A DNA stretch of 64,000 nucleotides, from assembly GCA_013154095.1 (NCBI GenBank), contig JAADDD010000004.1, positions 1 through 64,000 of the forward strand, in the 5' to 3' direction. Position numbers and translations under genes: made by a program. Below, piece by piece: positions 44,321 to 53,235 of the stretch. Each line of letters opens with the position of its first letter. Within the stretch, counting starts at the first letter, position 1. Under the pieces are notes generated by a model that did not search any database, was not told the origin of the DNA, and saw only the letters and a program-made list of their open reading frames with translations. This DNA is from a bacterium. Lineage in GTDB: Archaea; JAADDD01.

Positions 44321-44845
44321 TCAGACTATTTCTACTCTAAGCGCATTTTTAACCCATTCTATTGCTTCTTCGCGCGTGATCAGATGCTTCTTGCCGATGC
44401 TAGACCTGCAGCGCCGTCTGTATTTTATGCGCCAGCCTGGCCTACAGAGAGTGACGCAGACATCCATGCCAAACATGCCAATCTCGTAATCATACTGTAC
44501 TCCTGGAATATCGATGTATTCCTTGATGCCAAAAGAAAAGTTTCCGTGCTCGTCGAACTGTGACGCCTTAAGGGTGCGCTTTACAGCATCTAGTGCCCTG
44601 TTAAGAAATTCTTCTGCTTTCTTTCCTCTAAGTGTCACTTTTACAGCTATTGGTTGGTTCCTCCTAATGTGAAATTCTCTTATTGTTTTCTTTGCTCTAA
44701 GAATTACTGCTGTTTGTCCTGTGAGCTTTTCCAGCAGTTTTTTTGCTTTCAGCAACCTATTCTCGTCTGCTCCTACACAGATGTTTAGCGTAACCTTCTC
44801 GATTTTTATTCTGCGCATAGGGTTTTCAGCAACCTGGGAGCTCAT
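44321..44845 (-). CDS. rpl5: Ribosomal protein uL5
   Basis: 174 residues. MRRIKIEKVTLNICVG begins at residue 10, which may be the true start (44818); the upstream ATG overlaps eS4 by 20 bases. Central LTGQTAVILRAKKTIREFHIRRNQPIAVKVTLRG and C-terminal MDVCVTLCRPGWRIKYR are typical. Binds 5S rRNA and the P-site tRNA loop. Confidence 0.95.
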   Translation of the reverse strand: MSSQVAENPMRRIKIEKVTLNICVGADENRLLKAKKLLEKLTGQTAVILRAKKTIREFHIRRNQPIAVKVTLRGKKAEEFLNRALDAVKRTLKASQFDEHGNFSFGIKEYIDIPGVQYDYEIGMFGMDVCVTLCRPGWRIKYRRRCRSSIGKKHLITREEAIEWVKNALRVEIV

Positions 44846-45605
44846 AGATCTCTTCCGGTATTTTGATCACTGGCTGCTCCTTGCCGAGTGCTATTATATA
44901 ATCAATGATGGTTCTGCGCTCCTCGCCGTGCACGTCCTCAAAGACTACCTGCGGCTTGATGCCAGGGCCTAGATATTCTATTGCTTTTAGCTTGCCTACG
45001 AGACCGACCAGCCTGCCTGCCATCACGTAGACGCTGCAGCCCTGCTCTAGCGGAATCACGCCAGCAATTTCTTGTCTAGGAACAAGCTTTAGCAGCACAG
45101 TGTCCTGTGTGCGGTACTGCCTTGCTTCCTCTGCTCTTGCAGGATCACTTACCCTGATTAGCTGGTTCCTTCCTCCAGTCAAGTTAAGCTGGACATGCCC
45201 TCCTTTTACTGTTGTTTTGTCGATAATCTTAGCAGGTTTTATGTTCTTTTCTTTTTCATCTATAGGAACTAGGCGGAATTTTAGATTTCTTGCAAAAAGA
45301 ACCCTGTAAATTTCTCCTGTTTTTGGAATTTCTATAACATCGAACAATCCTACAGGATACTTGTAGTCCTTTCTTGGTCTTCCATCGACTAAAATTTCTC
45401 CTTGAGCGATTATTCTGCGCGCCTCGCGCGCAGTCTTAGCGTAGCCTAGCACGTCGCGCACTACTAGTAGCAGCGGCACGCTTCTATCAAGAGGGTGCGG
45501 ACCTGGTTGCGAGCGAACTACCCAGACATGTGTTTTTCTGGGCACAGGAAAGATGACTGGAGCTGCAAGACGCTTTAGGTGTCTTTTAGGACCCTTCTTT
45601 GCCAT
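44826..45605 (-). CDS. rps4e: Ribosomal protein eS4
   Basis: 259 residues from the ATG at 45605 ([16 protein letters not shown]), the conserved start; a GTG three codons upstream overlaps uL24 more. S4 domain around [39 protein letters not shown], then a KOW domain. Standard archaeal position after uL24. Confidence 0.96.
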   Translation of the reverse strand: MAKKGPKRHLKRLAAPVIFPVPRKTHVWVVRSQPGPHPLDRSVPLLLVVRDVLGYAKTAREARRIIAQGEILVDGRPRKDYKYPVGLFDVIEIPKTGEIYRVLFARNLKFRLVPIDEKEKNIKPAKIIDKTTVKGGHVQLNLTGGRNQLIRVSDPARAEEARQYRTQDTVLLKLVPRQEIAGVIPLEQGCSVYVMAGRLVGLVGKLKAIEYLGPGIKPQVVFEDVHGEERRTIIDYIIALGKEQPVIKIPEEIYELPGC

Positions 45606-46008
45606 GCTGTTCACCCTGCAGCTGCAACCCTTCCTTGCCTCTTGTTAGTGCTTCCAGTCTTCTCGGATCGGAAAGGTCAAGGTTAACGACCACGACGTTG
45701 GAAGGATGGATAGGATAATAAACTTCTGTGCCGTCTGACTTTCTCAGCGTGCAGCCCTCGACAAAGATCCTGTAGTGCTTCAGGTCTACGCGCACAACCT
45801 TACCTCTCTTGCCCTTGAAGTCTCCGCGCAGTACAAGCACCTCGTCGCCCACGCGCACAGGCACAGATCTTCGCTTCAGCTTCTCGCGCAGCTCCTTGCA
45901 GAGATGCGCAGCGACTTGGTCGTGCCTAAGATGAAGAGGTAAGTTAAAGTAGCGCTTTCGCTGCTTTCTTGGCTGACTGGAAACTGATGGCCAAGGATAA
46001 CTAGCCAT
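45586..46008 (-). CDS. rpl24: Ribosomal protein uL24
   Basis: 140 residues. KOW motif [25 protein letters not shown] near residue 51, then [15 protein letters not shown]. The C-terminal 20 residues reach into eS4. Starts one base from the uL14 stop. Confidence 0.95.
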   Translation of the reverse strand: MASYPWPSVSSQPRKQRKRYFNLPLHLRHDQVAAHLCKELREKLKRRSVPVRVGDEVLVLRGDFKGKRGKVVRVDLKHYRIFVEGCTLRKSDGTEVYYPIHPSNVVVVNLDLSDPRRLEALTRGKEGLQLQGEQHGKEGS

Positions 46009-46409
46009 TACACCACCCTAGAAGCTGCAGAGGATATTTTAGGAAATCTTTCAACAGCTTCTCGTGCGACCACTCCTTTAATTTCAGAACCAACAGGATC
46101 TCCTGTTTCAGGTTTAATTAAGACTGCTGCATTATCCTCAAACTTGACCCTTATTCCAGTTAATCTTCGATATTCTTTCTTTTGTCTTATAATTACAGCG
46201 TGCACCACTTTGTGGCGCATTTCTGGCTTGCCGTCGACTACAGAACATATAATTAAATCGCCTACTCCTGCTGCAGGTAGCCTTCGCTTTCTGCCCTTAT
46301 ATCCTTTTACTCCGATAACTTTCAGTCGCTTCGCGCCAGAGTTATCCGCGCAGTTAATAATCGCGCCAACAGGAATTGCTCTGACAACTCGCGCAGTTCT
46401 TGGCTTCAT
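46008..46409 (-). CDS. rpl14: Ribosomal protein uL14
   Basis: 133 residues. [38 protein letters not shown] (residues 14-51) is the canonical start region, and [14 protein letters not shown] the end. Starts with ATGA overlap on uS17. Confidence 0.96.
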   Translation of the reverse strand: MKPRTARVVRAIPVGAIINCADNSGAKRLKVIGVKGYKGRKRRLPAAGVGDLIICSVVDGKPEMRHKVVHAVIIRQKKEYRRLTGIRVKFEDNAAVLIKPETGDPVGSEIKGVVAREAVERFPKISSAASRVV

Positions 46410-46741
46410 CCTGTTTCACCTCTATGTTCCACTCCTAGTACTACGTGTGCCACAGTTTTTGCTAGCCGGCGGCAGCGCGCAAAGTAAACTATGTCGCCTT
46501 CCTTCACCTGGAGGCAAGGAGGCACGCGCACGTGCAGCTTTTTTCGCTTTTTCATGTATCTTTCATATTTAGGTATATATACATAATATTCTACTACTAC
46601 AGTTGCCGTCTTCTGCATCTTCGTCGAGACAACTACACCTTTTCTTACAGGACCTTTCACTGACAAGGAGCCATGGAAAGGACAGTTCTTGTCGGTGCAG
46701 GTTGTTTCAGGTGCTCTGAAGCCTAAAACTTCGCTTGGCAT
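46406..46741 (-). CDS. rps17: Ribosomal protein uS17
   Basis: 111 residues, the archaeal/eukaryal type with the N-terminal [13 protein letters not shown] cysteine segment, then [21 protein letters not shown] and [20 protein letters not shown]. Overlaps rnp1 by 35 bases, an unusually long same-strand overlap. Confidence 0.95.
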   Translation of the reverse strand: MPSEVLGFRAPETTCTDKNCPFHGSLSVKGPVRKGVVVSTKMQKTATVVVEYYVYIPKYERYMKKRKKLHVRVPPCLQVKEGDIVYFARCRRLAKTVAHVVLGVEHRGETG

Positions 46742-47015
46742 ACTTTTCTGCCTCGAGCAGGTGTTTAGTCCTTTCTATCGGGTGCGCTAATAATAAATTT
46801 CCTGAAATTAAAATTCTTGTTCCGCAGTCCAGCTCTACTAACAGCAAGGTACCTTCTTTCTTTACTAGCTTGCCAGAAATGTTCAGGTACTTTCTTGTCT
46901 CATCGATAATTATACCTTCTATGCCGACATTAGCAGGATTTTCTGCCGCTAGCACCCTTGCTCTGAGACCTATAAGTTCATGAAAAGGTAACTGACGCAG
47001 CCTCCAAGGTTTCAT
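46707..47015 (-). CDS. rnp1: Ribonuclease P protein component 1 (Rpp29/Pop4)
   Basis: 102 residues from the ATG at 47015 (MKPWRLRQLPFHELIGLRARV), which overlaps the SUI1 stop as ATGA; a longer frame has a non-conserved Arg/Gln-rich lead and was rejected. Sm-like fold segments GIEGIIIDETRKYLNI and FELDCGTRILISGNLL-like strand are typical of Rpp29. Its place between SUI1 and uS17 is conserved in archaea. Confidence 0.92.
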   Translation of the reverse strand: MKPWRLRQLPFHELIGLRARVLAAENPANVGIEGIIIDETRKYLNISGKLVKKEGTLLLVELDCGTRILISGNLLLAHPIERTKHLLEAEKYAKRSFRLQST

Positions 47016-47320
47016 AAAATCTGGATGTTTTCTTCGTTGAAGCCCAAACTTACAAGAATTTCCTTGACTTTTCTGCGCTGGTCTCCCTGCAGCTCTATTT
47101 TGCTGTTCTTTACTGTTCCTCCTGTTGCACACTTTGTTTTCAGCAACTTTGCCAGTTCGTAGAGGTCAAAGTCCTTTTCGTTGATACCCTCGATTACTGT
47201 TACTAGGTGTCGCTTTCTGCGCTCCAGGTATATTTTTATTATCTGGCTCTCTTTCACTACCTGAGAAAGATCAACTACGTTTTCTGGAAGCTCAAAAGGT
47301 AACTCGTTTGGATTTTCCAT
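47012..47320 (-). CDS. Translation initiation factor aIF1 (SUI1)
   Basis: 102 residues. The SUI1 core VTVIEGINEKDFDLYELAKLLKTKCATGGTVKNSKIELQGD is clear (residues about 41-80). It checks start-codon pairing on the small subunit. Standard location between uL29 and rnp1. Confidence 0.95.
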   Translation of the reverse strand: MENPNELPFELPENVVDLSQVVKESQIIKIYLERRKRHLVTVIEGINEKDFDLYELAKLLKTKCATGGTVKNSKIELQGDQRRKVKEILVSLGFNEENIQIL

Positions 47321-47326
47321 ACTTAC

Positions 47327-47560
47327 TTATTTTATTTCTTTTTGTGCTGATTTTAACTTTTCGTTAAGGATTGTTAGTATCCTTGCTATATTCTTCCTAA
47401 TTTCCCTTAGCTTGCCTGGATTCTCTGCAATGCCTCCTGCTGCCTGTTTTTTTGTCAGCTCCTTCATCAGTTCCATGCGCTGCTCCCTCAAGCGCTGCTG
47501 CAGCTCCTCGACTGTAAGGTTCCTGAGCTCAGTGGCCCTGAGCCTGTACTTCGGACTCAT
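47327..47560 (-). CDS. rpl29: Ribosomal protein uL29
   Basis: 77 residues, two-helix hairpin: LRNLTVEELQQRLREQRMELMKE and LREIRKNIARILTILNEKL. It overlaps the uS3 end by 32 bases. Confidence 0.94.
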   Translation of the reverse strand: MSPKYRLRATELRNLTVEELQQRLREQRMELMKELTKKQAAGGIAENPGKLREIRKNIARILTILNEKLKSAQKEIK

Positions 47561-48209
47561 TGCTCTCTATGCCTAGCTGCTTTTTCACCTCTTCTGGCAG
47601 CTCGTGCGGCTCTTTAACTTTTATTTCGTCCGGAAAAACTGTACCAGGAGGAACAACGCGCACGCGGATTCCTACTACGCCAAGTTTTGGAATCGCGATG
47701 CTGAAGCCTTCCTTGACTAGCTGCTCTGCGTGCCAGCCTATCTTGCGGATGTAGCCTGCTACCAGCCTTTCATGCCTTGCTCGCGTGCCTCCTAGCCTAC
47801 CGTTAATAATAATTTCTATTCCGCGTGCTCCCGCAGCAAGTACCGCGTTCTTGAGCCTGTGCAGCAGTGCTCGAGAGTACTTGTTTGCCTCTATCTGCAG
47901 GGCTAGGTGGTTCGCGAGTACCTGCGGATTAAGCAGTCCCTCCCTGATCTTTTTCACTTCGATCTTCGGATTTTCTATGCCTGCCCTGCGCAGCTCGGCT
48001 TCCAGCCTTCTTATCATGTCGCCGTGCCTAGAGACCAGTGAACCTGGTCTGTTTACGTAGACTACAATGCGTGTCATGAGCGGAGTAATGAATATGTCTG
48101 CGTCGCCAAACTCGGCATTGCGGAGCGCCCTGTACAAGTATTCCTTGATGTAGGCTTTCTTGAACAGCGTGCGGAAAACCATCGCGTCGAGCCTAGTAGT
48201 GTTTGTCAT
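47529..48209 (-). CDS. rps3: Ribosomal protein uS3
   Basis: 226 residues. N-terminal KH domain (TRIVVYVNRPGSLVSRHGDMIRRLEAEL) and C-terminal segment GARGIEIIINGRLGGTRARHERLVAGYI and IRVRVVPPGTVFPD are characteristic. ATGA overlap with uL22. Confidence 0.96.
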   Translation of the reverse strand: MTNTTRLDAMVFRTLFKKAYIKEYLYRALRNAEFGDADIFITPLMTRIVVYVNRPGSLVSRHGDMIRRLEAELRRAGIENPKIEVKKIREGLLNPQVLANHLALQIEANKYSRALLHRLKNAVLAAGARGIEIIINGRLGGTRARHERLVAGYIRKIGWHAEQLVKEGFSIAIPKLGVVGIRVRVVPPGTVFPDEIKVKEPHELPEEVKKQLGIESNESEVQAQGH

Positions 48210-48676
48210 TGTCCCTCCTCTTTTACTACTACTTCTACGTGTGCCAGCTTCTTGCGCATCGGCCTAATATACACATGCTTCAGCCTGTACTTATAAAAGC
48301 TGGTGCCCTTGTGGGCAGCAATGTGGACAATTCTCAGCTTTTGCTCGTCAAGGCCTTTGTACTTGGCGTTGGCCAGCACGTCCTTGAGCAGGCGCAGGAT
48401 GTAGCTGGCAGCCTTTACAGGGTAGCGACCAGACTTCACGGGTCCTGCGAGCTCGTGCCTGTGAGGCACTCCCCTGTTGTAGCGGGCAAAAGGTACAGGC
48501 CGTTTCATCTTAACTACGTCCTCGAGGTACTGGATTGCCTCGAGGAGGCGCATGCCGCGAACAGCTCTGCAGATTTCTACTGCATGCTTCCTAGAAATAG
48601 GAGCATTCCAAATGTATGCTTTCGCGTATTTTTGTTTCTCTTCTTCTGGAACCTGAAAAGAATATTTAAAGCGCAT
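48206..48676 (-). CDS. rpl22: Ribosomal protein uL22
   Basis: 156 residues. ISRKHAVEICRAVRGMRLLEAIQYLEDV near residue 27 and the C-terminal YIRPMRKKLAHVEVVVKE hook lining the exit tunnel fit the archaeal/eukaryal type. Confidence 0.95.
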   Translation of the reverse strand: MRFKYSFQVPEEEKQKYAKAYIWNAPISRKHAVEICRAVRGMRLLEAIQYLEDVVKMKRPVPFARYNRGVPHRHELAGPVKSGRYPVKAASYILRLLKDVLANAKYKGLDEQKLRIVHIAAHKGTSFYKYRLKHVYIRPMRKKLAHVEVVVKEEGQ

Positions 48677-48677
48677 T

Positions 48678-49121
48678 TTATCCCTTCTTCATCGCTTCTT
48701 TTGTTGCTAGACCAGGAGCAGAGTGCACGACTTCCTTTCTTGTAAACACGAATTCGCCTAATCTGTGTCCAAGCATCTCCGGAGCTATTTTAATGCGCTG
48801 GAATTCTTTGCCGTTGTAGACCTCGAAAGTGAGACCAACCATGAATGGCAGAATGACAACGTCGCGCCTATGTGTTCTTATTGGCTTAGGATTCTTGCCC
48901 TGCTCTAGTTCTTTTGCCGCCTTCAGTGCCTTTTCGTAGACTTTAATGATTTCGTTAGACTTCTGGAGATTATCCTTAGGATTGTAGGCTGTTTTCCACC
49001 AGCGCAGGATGCGCAGCAAGTGCCTCCGTGCCCTGGCTTTCAGCAGCTTTGCAAATTCTTCCAGAGGTAGCTGTTTGAGCTGCTCAAGAGTATAGCCTCT
49101 GTAGGTGAATTCGCGCGGCAT
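48678..49121 (-). CDS. rps19: Ribosomal protein uS19
   Basis: 147 residues. FTYRGYTLEQLKQLPLEEFAKLLKARARR is the archaeal N-terminal segment, and RRDVVILPFMVGLTFEVYNGKEF with APEMLGHRLGEFVFTRKEV the RNA-binding core. One base before uL22. Confidence 0.96.
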   Translation of the reverse strand: MPREFTYRGYTLEQLKQLPLEEFAKLLKARARRHLLRILRWWKTAYNPKDNLQKSNEIIKVYEKALKAAKELEQGKNPKPIRTHRRDVVILPFMVGLTFEVYNGKEFQRIKIAPEMLGHRLGEFVFTRKEVVHSAPGLATKEAMKKG

Positions 49122-49155
49122 GGTCTCTTAAAAATAAAAGCTGGCAGTAAAAATG

Positions 49156-49869
49156 TTACTTCTTGCGGCCAGTTCTTCGAGCAGCAATGTGACCAACCTT
49201 CTGTCCTGGTGGAGCTCTTCTGCTGACAGTAGTAGGATAGCCTTCGTGCTGGTGAGAACCTCCTCCGTGTGGATGGTCCTTGGCATTCATCGCAACTCCG
49301 CGCACTCTTGGCCACTTCCTTCCGCGAGCGTGCATGTAGTGGTACTTCTTTCCTGCTTTCATGAACGGTTTTTCTTTTCTTCCTGCTCCTGCAGGTATCC
49401 CAATGGTTGCTCTGCACGTAGGATGAAATTCTTTGATCTTTCCGGAAGGCAAACGCACAAGGACTCTGTTTGTTGTTCTGCCAACAACAAGAGCATACGA
49501 ACCAGAAGCACGGGCAAATTTTCCTCCATCGCCTGGTAAGCTCTCTATATTAAATACAGGATAGCCTTCTGGTACTTTCTCTAGCGGCACGACGTTGCCG
49601 TAGTCTATGCTGGCTTCTGGTCCTAGAAGCACTTTCTGACCAACATATGCACCTTCCCAGGCAATGTTCCACATTTCTTCTCCGTTTTCTAGCATAATGC
49701 AGGCTACAGGCGCATTCCTGCCAGGATCGTGGCAAATATCCTTTACCCAGCCTACTAGTGTAGTTTCAGTATATGGCAAGTACTTGACCTCGCAGAGCCA
49801 GTTAAACGAAGGCACTGCATAAGTAGGCGATCCATTTCCGATGCGCTGAGCCCGGATTTTCTTGGTCAT
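49156..49869 (-). CDS. rpl2: Ribosomal protein uL2
   Basis: 237 residues. C-terminal RGVAMNAKDHPHGGGSHQHEG carries the conserved peptidyl-transferase-region histidine (HPHGGG). Length is normal for archaea. Between uL23 and uS19 as usual. Confidence 0.97.
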   Translation of the reverse strand: MTKKIRAQRIGNGSPTYAVPSFNWLCEVKYLPYTETTLVGWVKDICHDPGRNAPVACIMLENGEEMWNIAWEGAYVGQKVLLGPEASIDYGNVVPLEKVPEGYPVFNIESLPGDGGKFARASGSYALVVGRTTNRVLVRLPSGKIKEFHPTCRATIGIPAGAGRKEKPFMKAGKKYHYMHARGRKWPRVRGVAMNAKDHPHGGGSHQHEGYPTTVSRRAPPGQKVGHIAARRTGRKK

Positions 49870-49879
49870 TAATTACACC

Positions 49880-50152
49880 TTAAATGATTCCAAATTTCAT
49901 GGCAACTTCTTCTGCGCTGTACTCTTTCTTTAGTTTTACGTATGCTTTCTTTTCATTTTCTGGCGTAATTAGTGTTCTGACCTTTTCTACTTTTACGCCA
50001 AAGAGCTGTTCCACAGCTTGCTTTATTTGCTGTTTGTTTGCTCTTCTGTCCACAATAAATGTGAGCGTGTTTTGTGTCTCAAGCAACCTAAGACTTTTTT
50101 CTGTTACGTGCGCTCGAACAATAATTTTTTCTGGTGTCAGCTCCCTGCTCAT
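49880..50152 (-). CDS. rpl23: Ribosomal protein uL23
   Basis: 90 residues from the ATG at 50152 ([21 protein letters not shown]), which overlaps the arginase-like stop as ATGA. Family segments are [39 protein letters not shown] and [17 protein letters not shown]. In the canonical operon it directly follows uL4. Confidence 0.95.
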   Translation of the reverse strand: MSRELTPEKIIVRAHVTEKSLRLLETQNTLTFIVDRRANKQQIKQAVEQLFGVKVEKVRTLITPENEKKAYVKLKKEYSAEEVAMKFGII

Positions 50153-50889
50153 GTTTTCACTGCCAGCAGCAGTACAATATACCAGCAATACTTTATATAA
50201 TAAACCTTCTCTTGCTGGCTTCCTCCAGGGAAGAGCTCTGCTATATCAAGTACCTTTATGCTGGGCAGCACCGACTTTATGAGTTTGTACACTTCTCTTT
50301 CGCTCAGGCCAAGCGGTTCTGGCCAGCGCACTGTCCAGCAGCTTAGCACGTCGAGGTCGAGCGACACGTAGACTGGACGAGAGCAGAACTTGCGCACCTC
50401 TGCTAGGCAGCTTTCTGGCGCATCGAAGAACTCGAAAGCTGTAATGTACTTAACTCCTGCCTGTTCTAGGAACTCGAGCTCACCTGCTCCAGGATTTCTT
50501 AGCCCAACCAGGAGCAGGTTCTCTGGTTCTATTATATTTTCCTTTATTATATAATATATAAAGTTCTGATAATTGACTGGCTGCTCGTCGTTGAAGCAGT
50601 CTGGATGGGCGTCCAGCACCAGCAACCTTAGTTCAGGCCAAAATTTTCTTGCTCTCGAGAACAGCCAATAAGTTTTTTCGTGGCTGTCGAGAAAGCAAGC
50701 ATAGCGTGCTTCGGTCCGGCAAAACAGCTCCTCGAAAGAGCTTGCTTCCGCAATTTTTCCTGGTCTACCAAAAGGATAAAATACTTGCTGTGCAGCAGCC
50801 ACCAACTCTTGCTTAAGTTTTTCGTCTAGCCAATAAAAAATAATTAATTCAGCGTCCCGCAAGCTACCCTCTGCGTGCGGCAAGAACAT
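50149..50889 (-). CDS. Arginase/agmatinase-fold metal protein inside the ribosomal operon
   Basis: 246 residues with the manganese ligands of the ureohydrolase superfamily: LDAHPDC in the middle and SLDLDVL in the C-terminal half, plus a LDSH segment where relatives have GGDHS. The DPA after the last motif is replaced by SCW, and the N terminus is short compared with agmatinases (about 300). It could be an agmatinase, a formimidoyl-glutamase or a divergent deacetylase-like enzyme. It sits between uL4 and uL23 and couples to uL23 by ATGA, so it is expressed with the ribosome. Confidence 0.82.
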   Translation of the reverse strand: MFLPHAEGSLRDAELIIFYWLDEKLKQELVAAAQQVFYPFGRPGKIAEASSFEELFCRTEARYACFLDSHEKTYWLFSRARKFWPELRLLVLDAHPDCFNDEQPVNYQNFIYYIIKENIIEPENLLLVGLRNPGAGELEFLEQAGVKYITAFEFFDAPESCLAEVRKFCSRPVYVSLDLDVLSCWTVRWPEPLGLSEREVYKLIKSVLPSIKVLDIAELFPGGSQQEKVYYIKYCWYIVLLLAVKT

Positions 50890-50943
50890 GATGAATCACT
50901 GCAGGGCTGAAAAAGATGATGAGCCACCTCTCAGGCTGAGCTA
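50884..50943 (+). ncRNA. Box C/D sRNA antisense to the S10 operon
   Basis: Box C ATGATGA 50888-50894, D' CTGA 50907-50910, C' ATGATGA 50916-50922, D CTGA 50936-50939. The guides are 12 and 13 bases. All four boxes are perfect and lie on the strand opposite the ribosomal genes, filling the gap between uL4 and the arginase-like gene and touching that gene's start codon. Guide targets were not identified. The terminal stem is weak. Confidence 0.75.
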
Positions 50944-51732
50944 GTAGAAAAGCCTTTCCTTGTCTAGCAGTTCTAGCGCAGGCAATGTCCAGAGCGTTAG
51001 CCTTCCTGGAACAGCTCCAGGAGCTAGCAGCGCGGCATTGAGCTGCTTCACGTGCACTACATCTACTCCTGGAAGATTTCTGGCAGCATAATATATACTC
51101 TTGTCGCTGCCATAAACTATTAGCACACTTTTCCTTACTTTGTATCTCCTTCCTCTCATTTTTCCTTTTCCTGCGCGGTATCTCTTGCTTTCTTGCGATT
51201 TTTCTATATCTGCCCAGACTCCGAGTGCTTGCAGAACCTTTCGCACTTCTTTTGTTTTCTTCAGCTGCTCGAATTCGGGAACAACTACTAGCGGCAGCGC
51301 CCTCACTCCGTCAAGTAAATGTCCCCTTTCTCTGACAAGGTCCCAGACAGCCGTGGCTGCTATGGCAGAGCGCACAGCAGCACGCTTTTCCTTCTTATTA
51401 ATTTCCTCGTGCAGTATTTTCTCGACCTTAGGGGGATGCGCGCGTCTTCCTTTGCGCACGTGCGGCGCAAAGACAGGTATCAGTGCTCCGCCAGGGCCAT
51501 AGCCTCTAGGATCGCGCGAACCACCTGGAACAGCGTGCTTGCCAGAAGCATGGATAACTCTGCGCTTGCCTGCAAGCGGGTCAGTGCCTTTTGGCTGCAG
51601 CCTGGCAGTCAAGATAGATATAACAGCCCTGCGAATCAGGTCTGTTCTTATAGGCTCGAAAAACTGCGGAGGCAGCTCTACTTCTCCTGCTTGCCTGCCC
51701 TCGAGGTCGAAAACAGGAACTTTGCGCTGCAT
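50941..51732 (-). CDS. rpl4: Ribosomal protein uL4
   Basis: 263 residues, archaeal/eukaryal length. The long loop GKHAVPGGSRDPRGYGPGGALIPVFAPHVRKGRRAHPPK that enters the exit tunnel is visible at residues 64-102; LVVVPEFEQLKKTKEV and SVLIVYGSDKSIYYAARNLPGVDV follow. Flanked by two non-ribosomal genes. Confidence 0.96.
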   Translation of the reverse strand: MQRKVPVFDLEGRQAGEVELPPQFFEPIRTDLIRRAVISILTARLQPKGTDPLAGKRRVIHASGKHAVPGGSRDPRGYGPGGALIPVFAPHVRKGRRAHPPKVEKILHEEINKKEKRAAVRSAIAATAVWDLVRERGHLLDGVRALPLVVVPEFEQLKKTKEVRKVLQALGVWADIEKSQESKRYRAGKGKMRGRRYKVRKSVLIVYGSDKSIYYAARNLPGVDVVHVKQLNAALLAPGAVPGRLTLWTLPALELLDKERLFY

Positions 51733-51749
51733 TGCTGTTCACCGTTTTT

Positions 51750-53231
51750 CTAGCTAGCAGCTAGCAGTGTATTAAGGATATCCTTAAAGATTTCATAAGG
51801 GTAGGCTCCTGCGAAGGCCAGGCCTACGTGCAGCTTGTTGCTCCAGACAACGAAGCCAGGCGTGCCAGTGATGCCGTACTTTTCTGCCTGCGCAGAATCG
51901 TTCTCGATGAGTTGGCCCACGTACTTGCTGCTGTTCGCGCAGCGCTCTACTGCTAGCCAGTCTACCTTGCCTTCAACTACTTTTTCTAGATCTTTCAGTG
52001 ATGGTACAACGAATTTGTTGTGCATTATATTGTTCCAGAAGTCCTTGTAGAGCGTTTCGACTATTTCGAAGCCAAGAGAAGGATTGTGGCTGGTCATGTA
52101 GCTGCAGATCCAGTAGCGGTGCAGCTCATAAGACGATGGATGCACGATGAAGCTCTTGTAGACATAGGCAACTTTTCCAGTTTTAATGTAGTTCTTGTAG
52201 ATTTTAGGAAATGTTTCTTCTTGGTAACGTGCGCAGAACGGACAGTGCAGATCCATGAACTCAAAAATGACTACAGGAGATTTTTCTGGATTTCCTAGTA
52301 CAAGATCGCCTTTGTAGATCTTAGGCTCTTTGTGGACCTCAAAAAAGTTCACGCCCAGAGCCATCAAGAAATTCTGGAAATTGAGCGGAGTTAGCAAGAA
52401 TAGTCCTGGACCAATTTTCTTTGCTCCAGGATAGAATTCTGGCACATTTGCCTCTACAAGAATAACAGGGTAGATGAACGAGGCATTCTTGTACTTGAAG
52501 TCCTTGTAGCTGATGATCCTTATATTTTCTGGTGTGATGTTTGCTGCTAGCACAAAGCTGAGCAGCCGAGCTATTCTTCTTATGCTGGCATTGACTCTGG
52601 CCAGAGACAACTCTCCGTTAACAATGATTACTTTAGGGTGCAACGTATAGTAGAATGAAACGTTGTGGAGCCTGTAATAGTTTGCAAGAAAACCGTAACC
52701 TATTAGTCCATTGTAGGGCAAGACAAGGTAAGTGTGAGGAGCTAGTTTAACAGTGTAGTTAAGGAATTGGGCAAAGCGCCAGCTGATATTCTGCATGAAG
52801 GCGGGAGGTATGTAAAGAATAATAGCAGGAATAATCCTGAGTGCGCGCAGTACTTGCTTGCTGAGACTAGTAGTGTATACTTTAACTAGCCTGAAGTGCA
52901 GACCAGAAGTGTTTGACATCGCCTGGCTTATGTGCTTGAACAGGCTCATGTTAATGTGCTGTGCAGGAGAAACCACAACAATAAAAGTAGGAGTATTGTA
53001 CTTGAACGGCAAGTGAAGGTTAAGCGAGAGTTGCTGGGAAGAAGATTGCTGCTTAGAATTCTTATGTGCAGGAAGGTGCCAAAAAGTGAGGAAAAGTACT
53101 ATTGCTGCTACTGCCACGGCTACAGCTGCCAGTATATATTCTTTCTTGAATTTTATTTCTACGTATTCTTCTTTTTTCTCTTCTTTCTGCTCCTCCTTCT
53201 TTTCTTCAGGCTGCTTTTCTTGCGGTTCCAT
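51750..53231 (-). CDS. Membrane-anchored DsbA-like thiol oxidoreductase
   Basis: 493 residues. A Glu/Lys-rich cytosolic tail (1-30), one membrane helix (31-51), then a large outside part with many NxS/T sequons. The C-terminal DsbA/thioredoxin domain has CPFC at 330-333 and the cis-proline TGTPGF near 460. The middle 250 residues are not recognised and look like an added extracellular domain. It probably makes or isomerises disulfides on the cell surface. It lies between uL3 and uL4 on the same strand, an unusual insertion into the S10 operon. Confidence 0.83.
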   Translation of the reverse strand: MEPQEKQPEEKKEEQKEEKKEEYVEIKFKKEYILAAVAVAVAAIVLFLTFWHLPAHKNSKQQSSSQQLSLNLHLPFKYNTPTFIVVVSPAQHINMSLFKHISQAMSNTSGLHFRLVKVYTTSLSKQVLRALRIIPAIILYIPPAFMQNISWRFAQFLNYTVKLAPHTYLVLPYNGLIGYGFLANYYRLHNVSFYYTLHPKVIIVNGELSLARVNASIRRIARLLSFVLAANITPENIRIISYKDFKYKNASFIYPVILVEANVPEFYPGAKKIGPGLFLLTPLNFQNFLMALGVNFFEVHKEPKIYKGDLVLGNPEKSPVVIFEFMDLHCPFCARYQEETFPKIYKNYIKTGKVAYVYKSFIVHPSSYELHRYWICSYMTSHNPSLGFEIVETLYKDFWNNIMHNKFVVPSLKDLEKVVEGKVDWLAVERCANSSKYVGQLIENDSAQAEKYGITGTPGFVVWSNKLHVGLAFAGAYPYEIFKDILNTLLAAS

Positions 53232-53235
53232 ACTT

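Noticed and set aside
47016..47132. 39-codon N-terminal extension of Rnp1
   Set aside because: Arg/Gln-rich and lies over aIF1; the ATG at 47015 gives the conserved start and an ATGA coupling.
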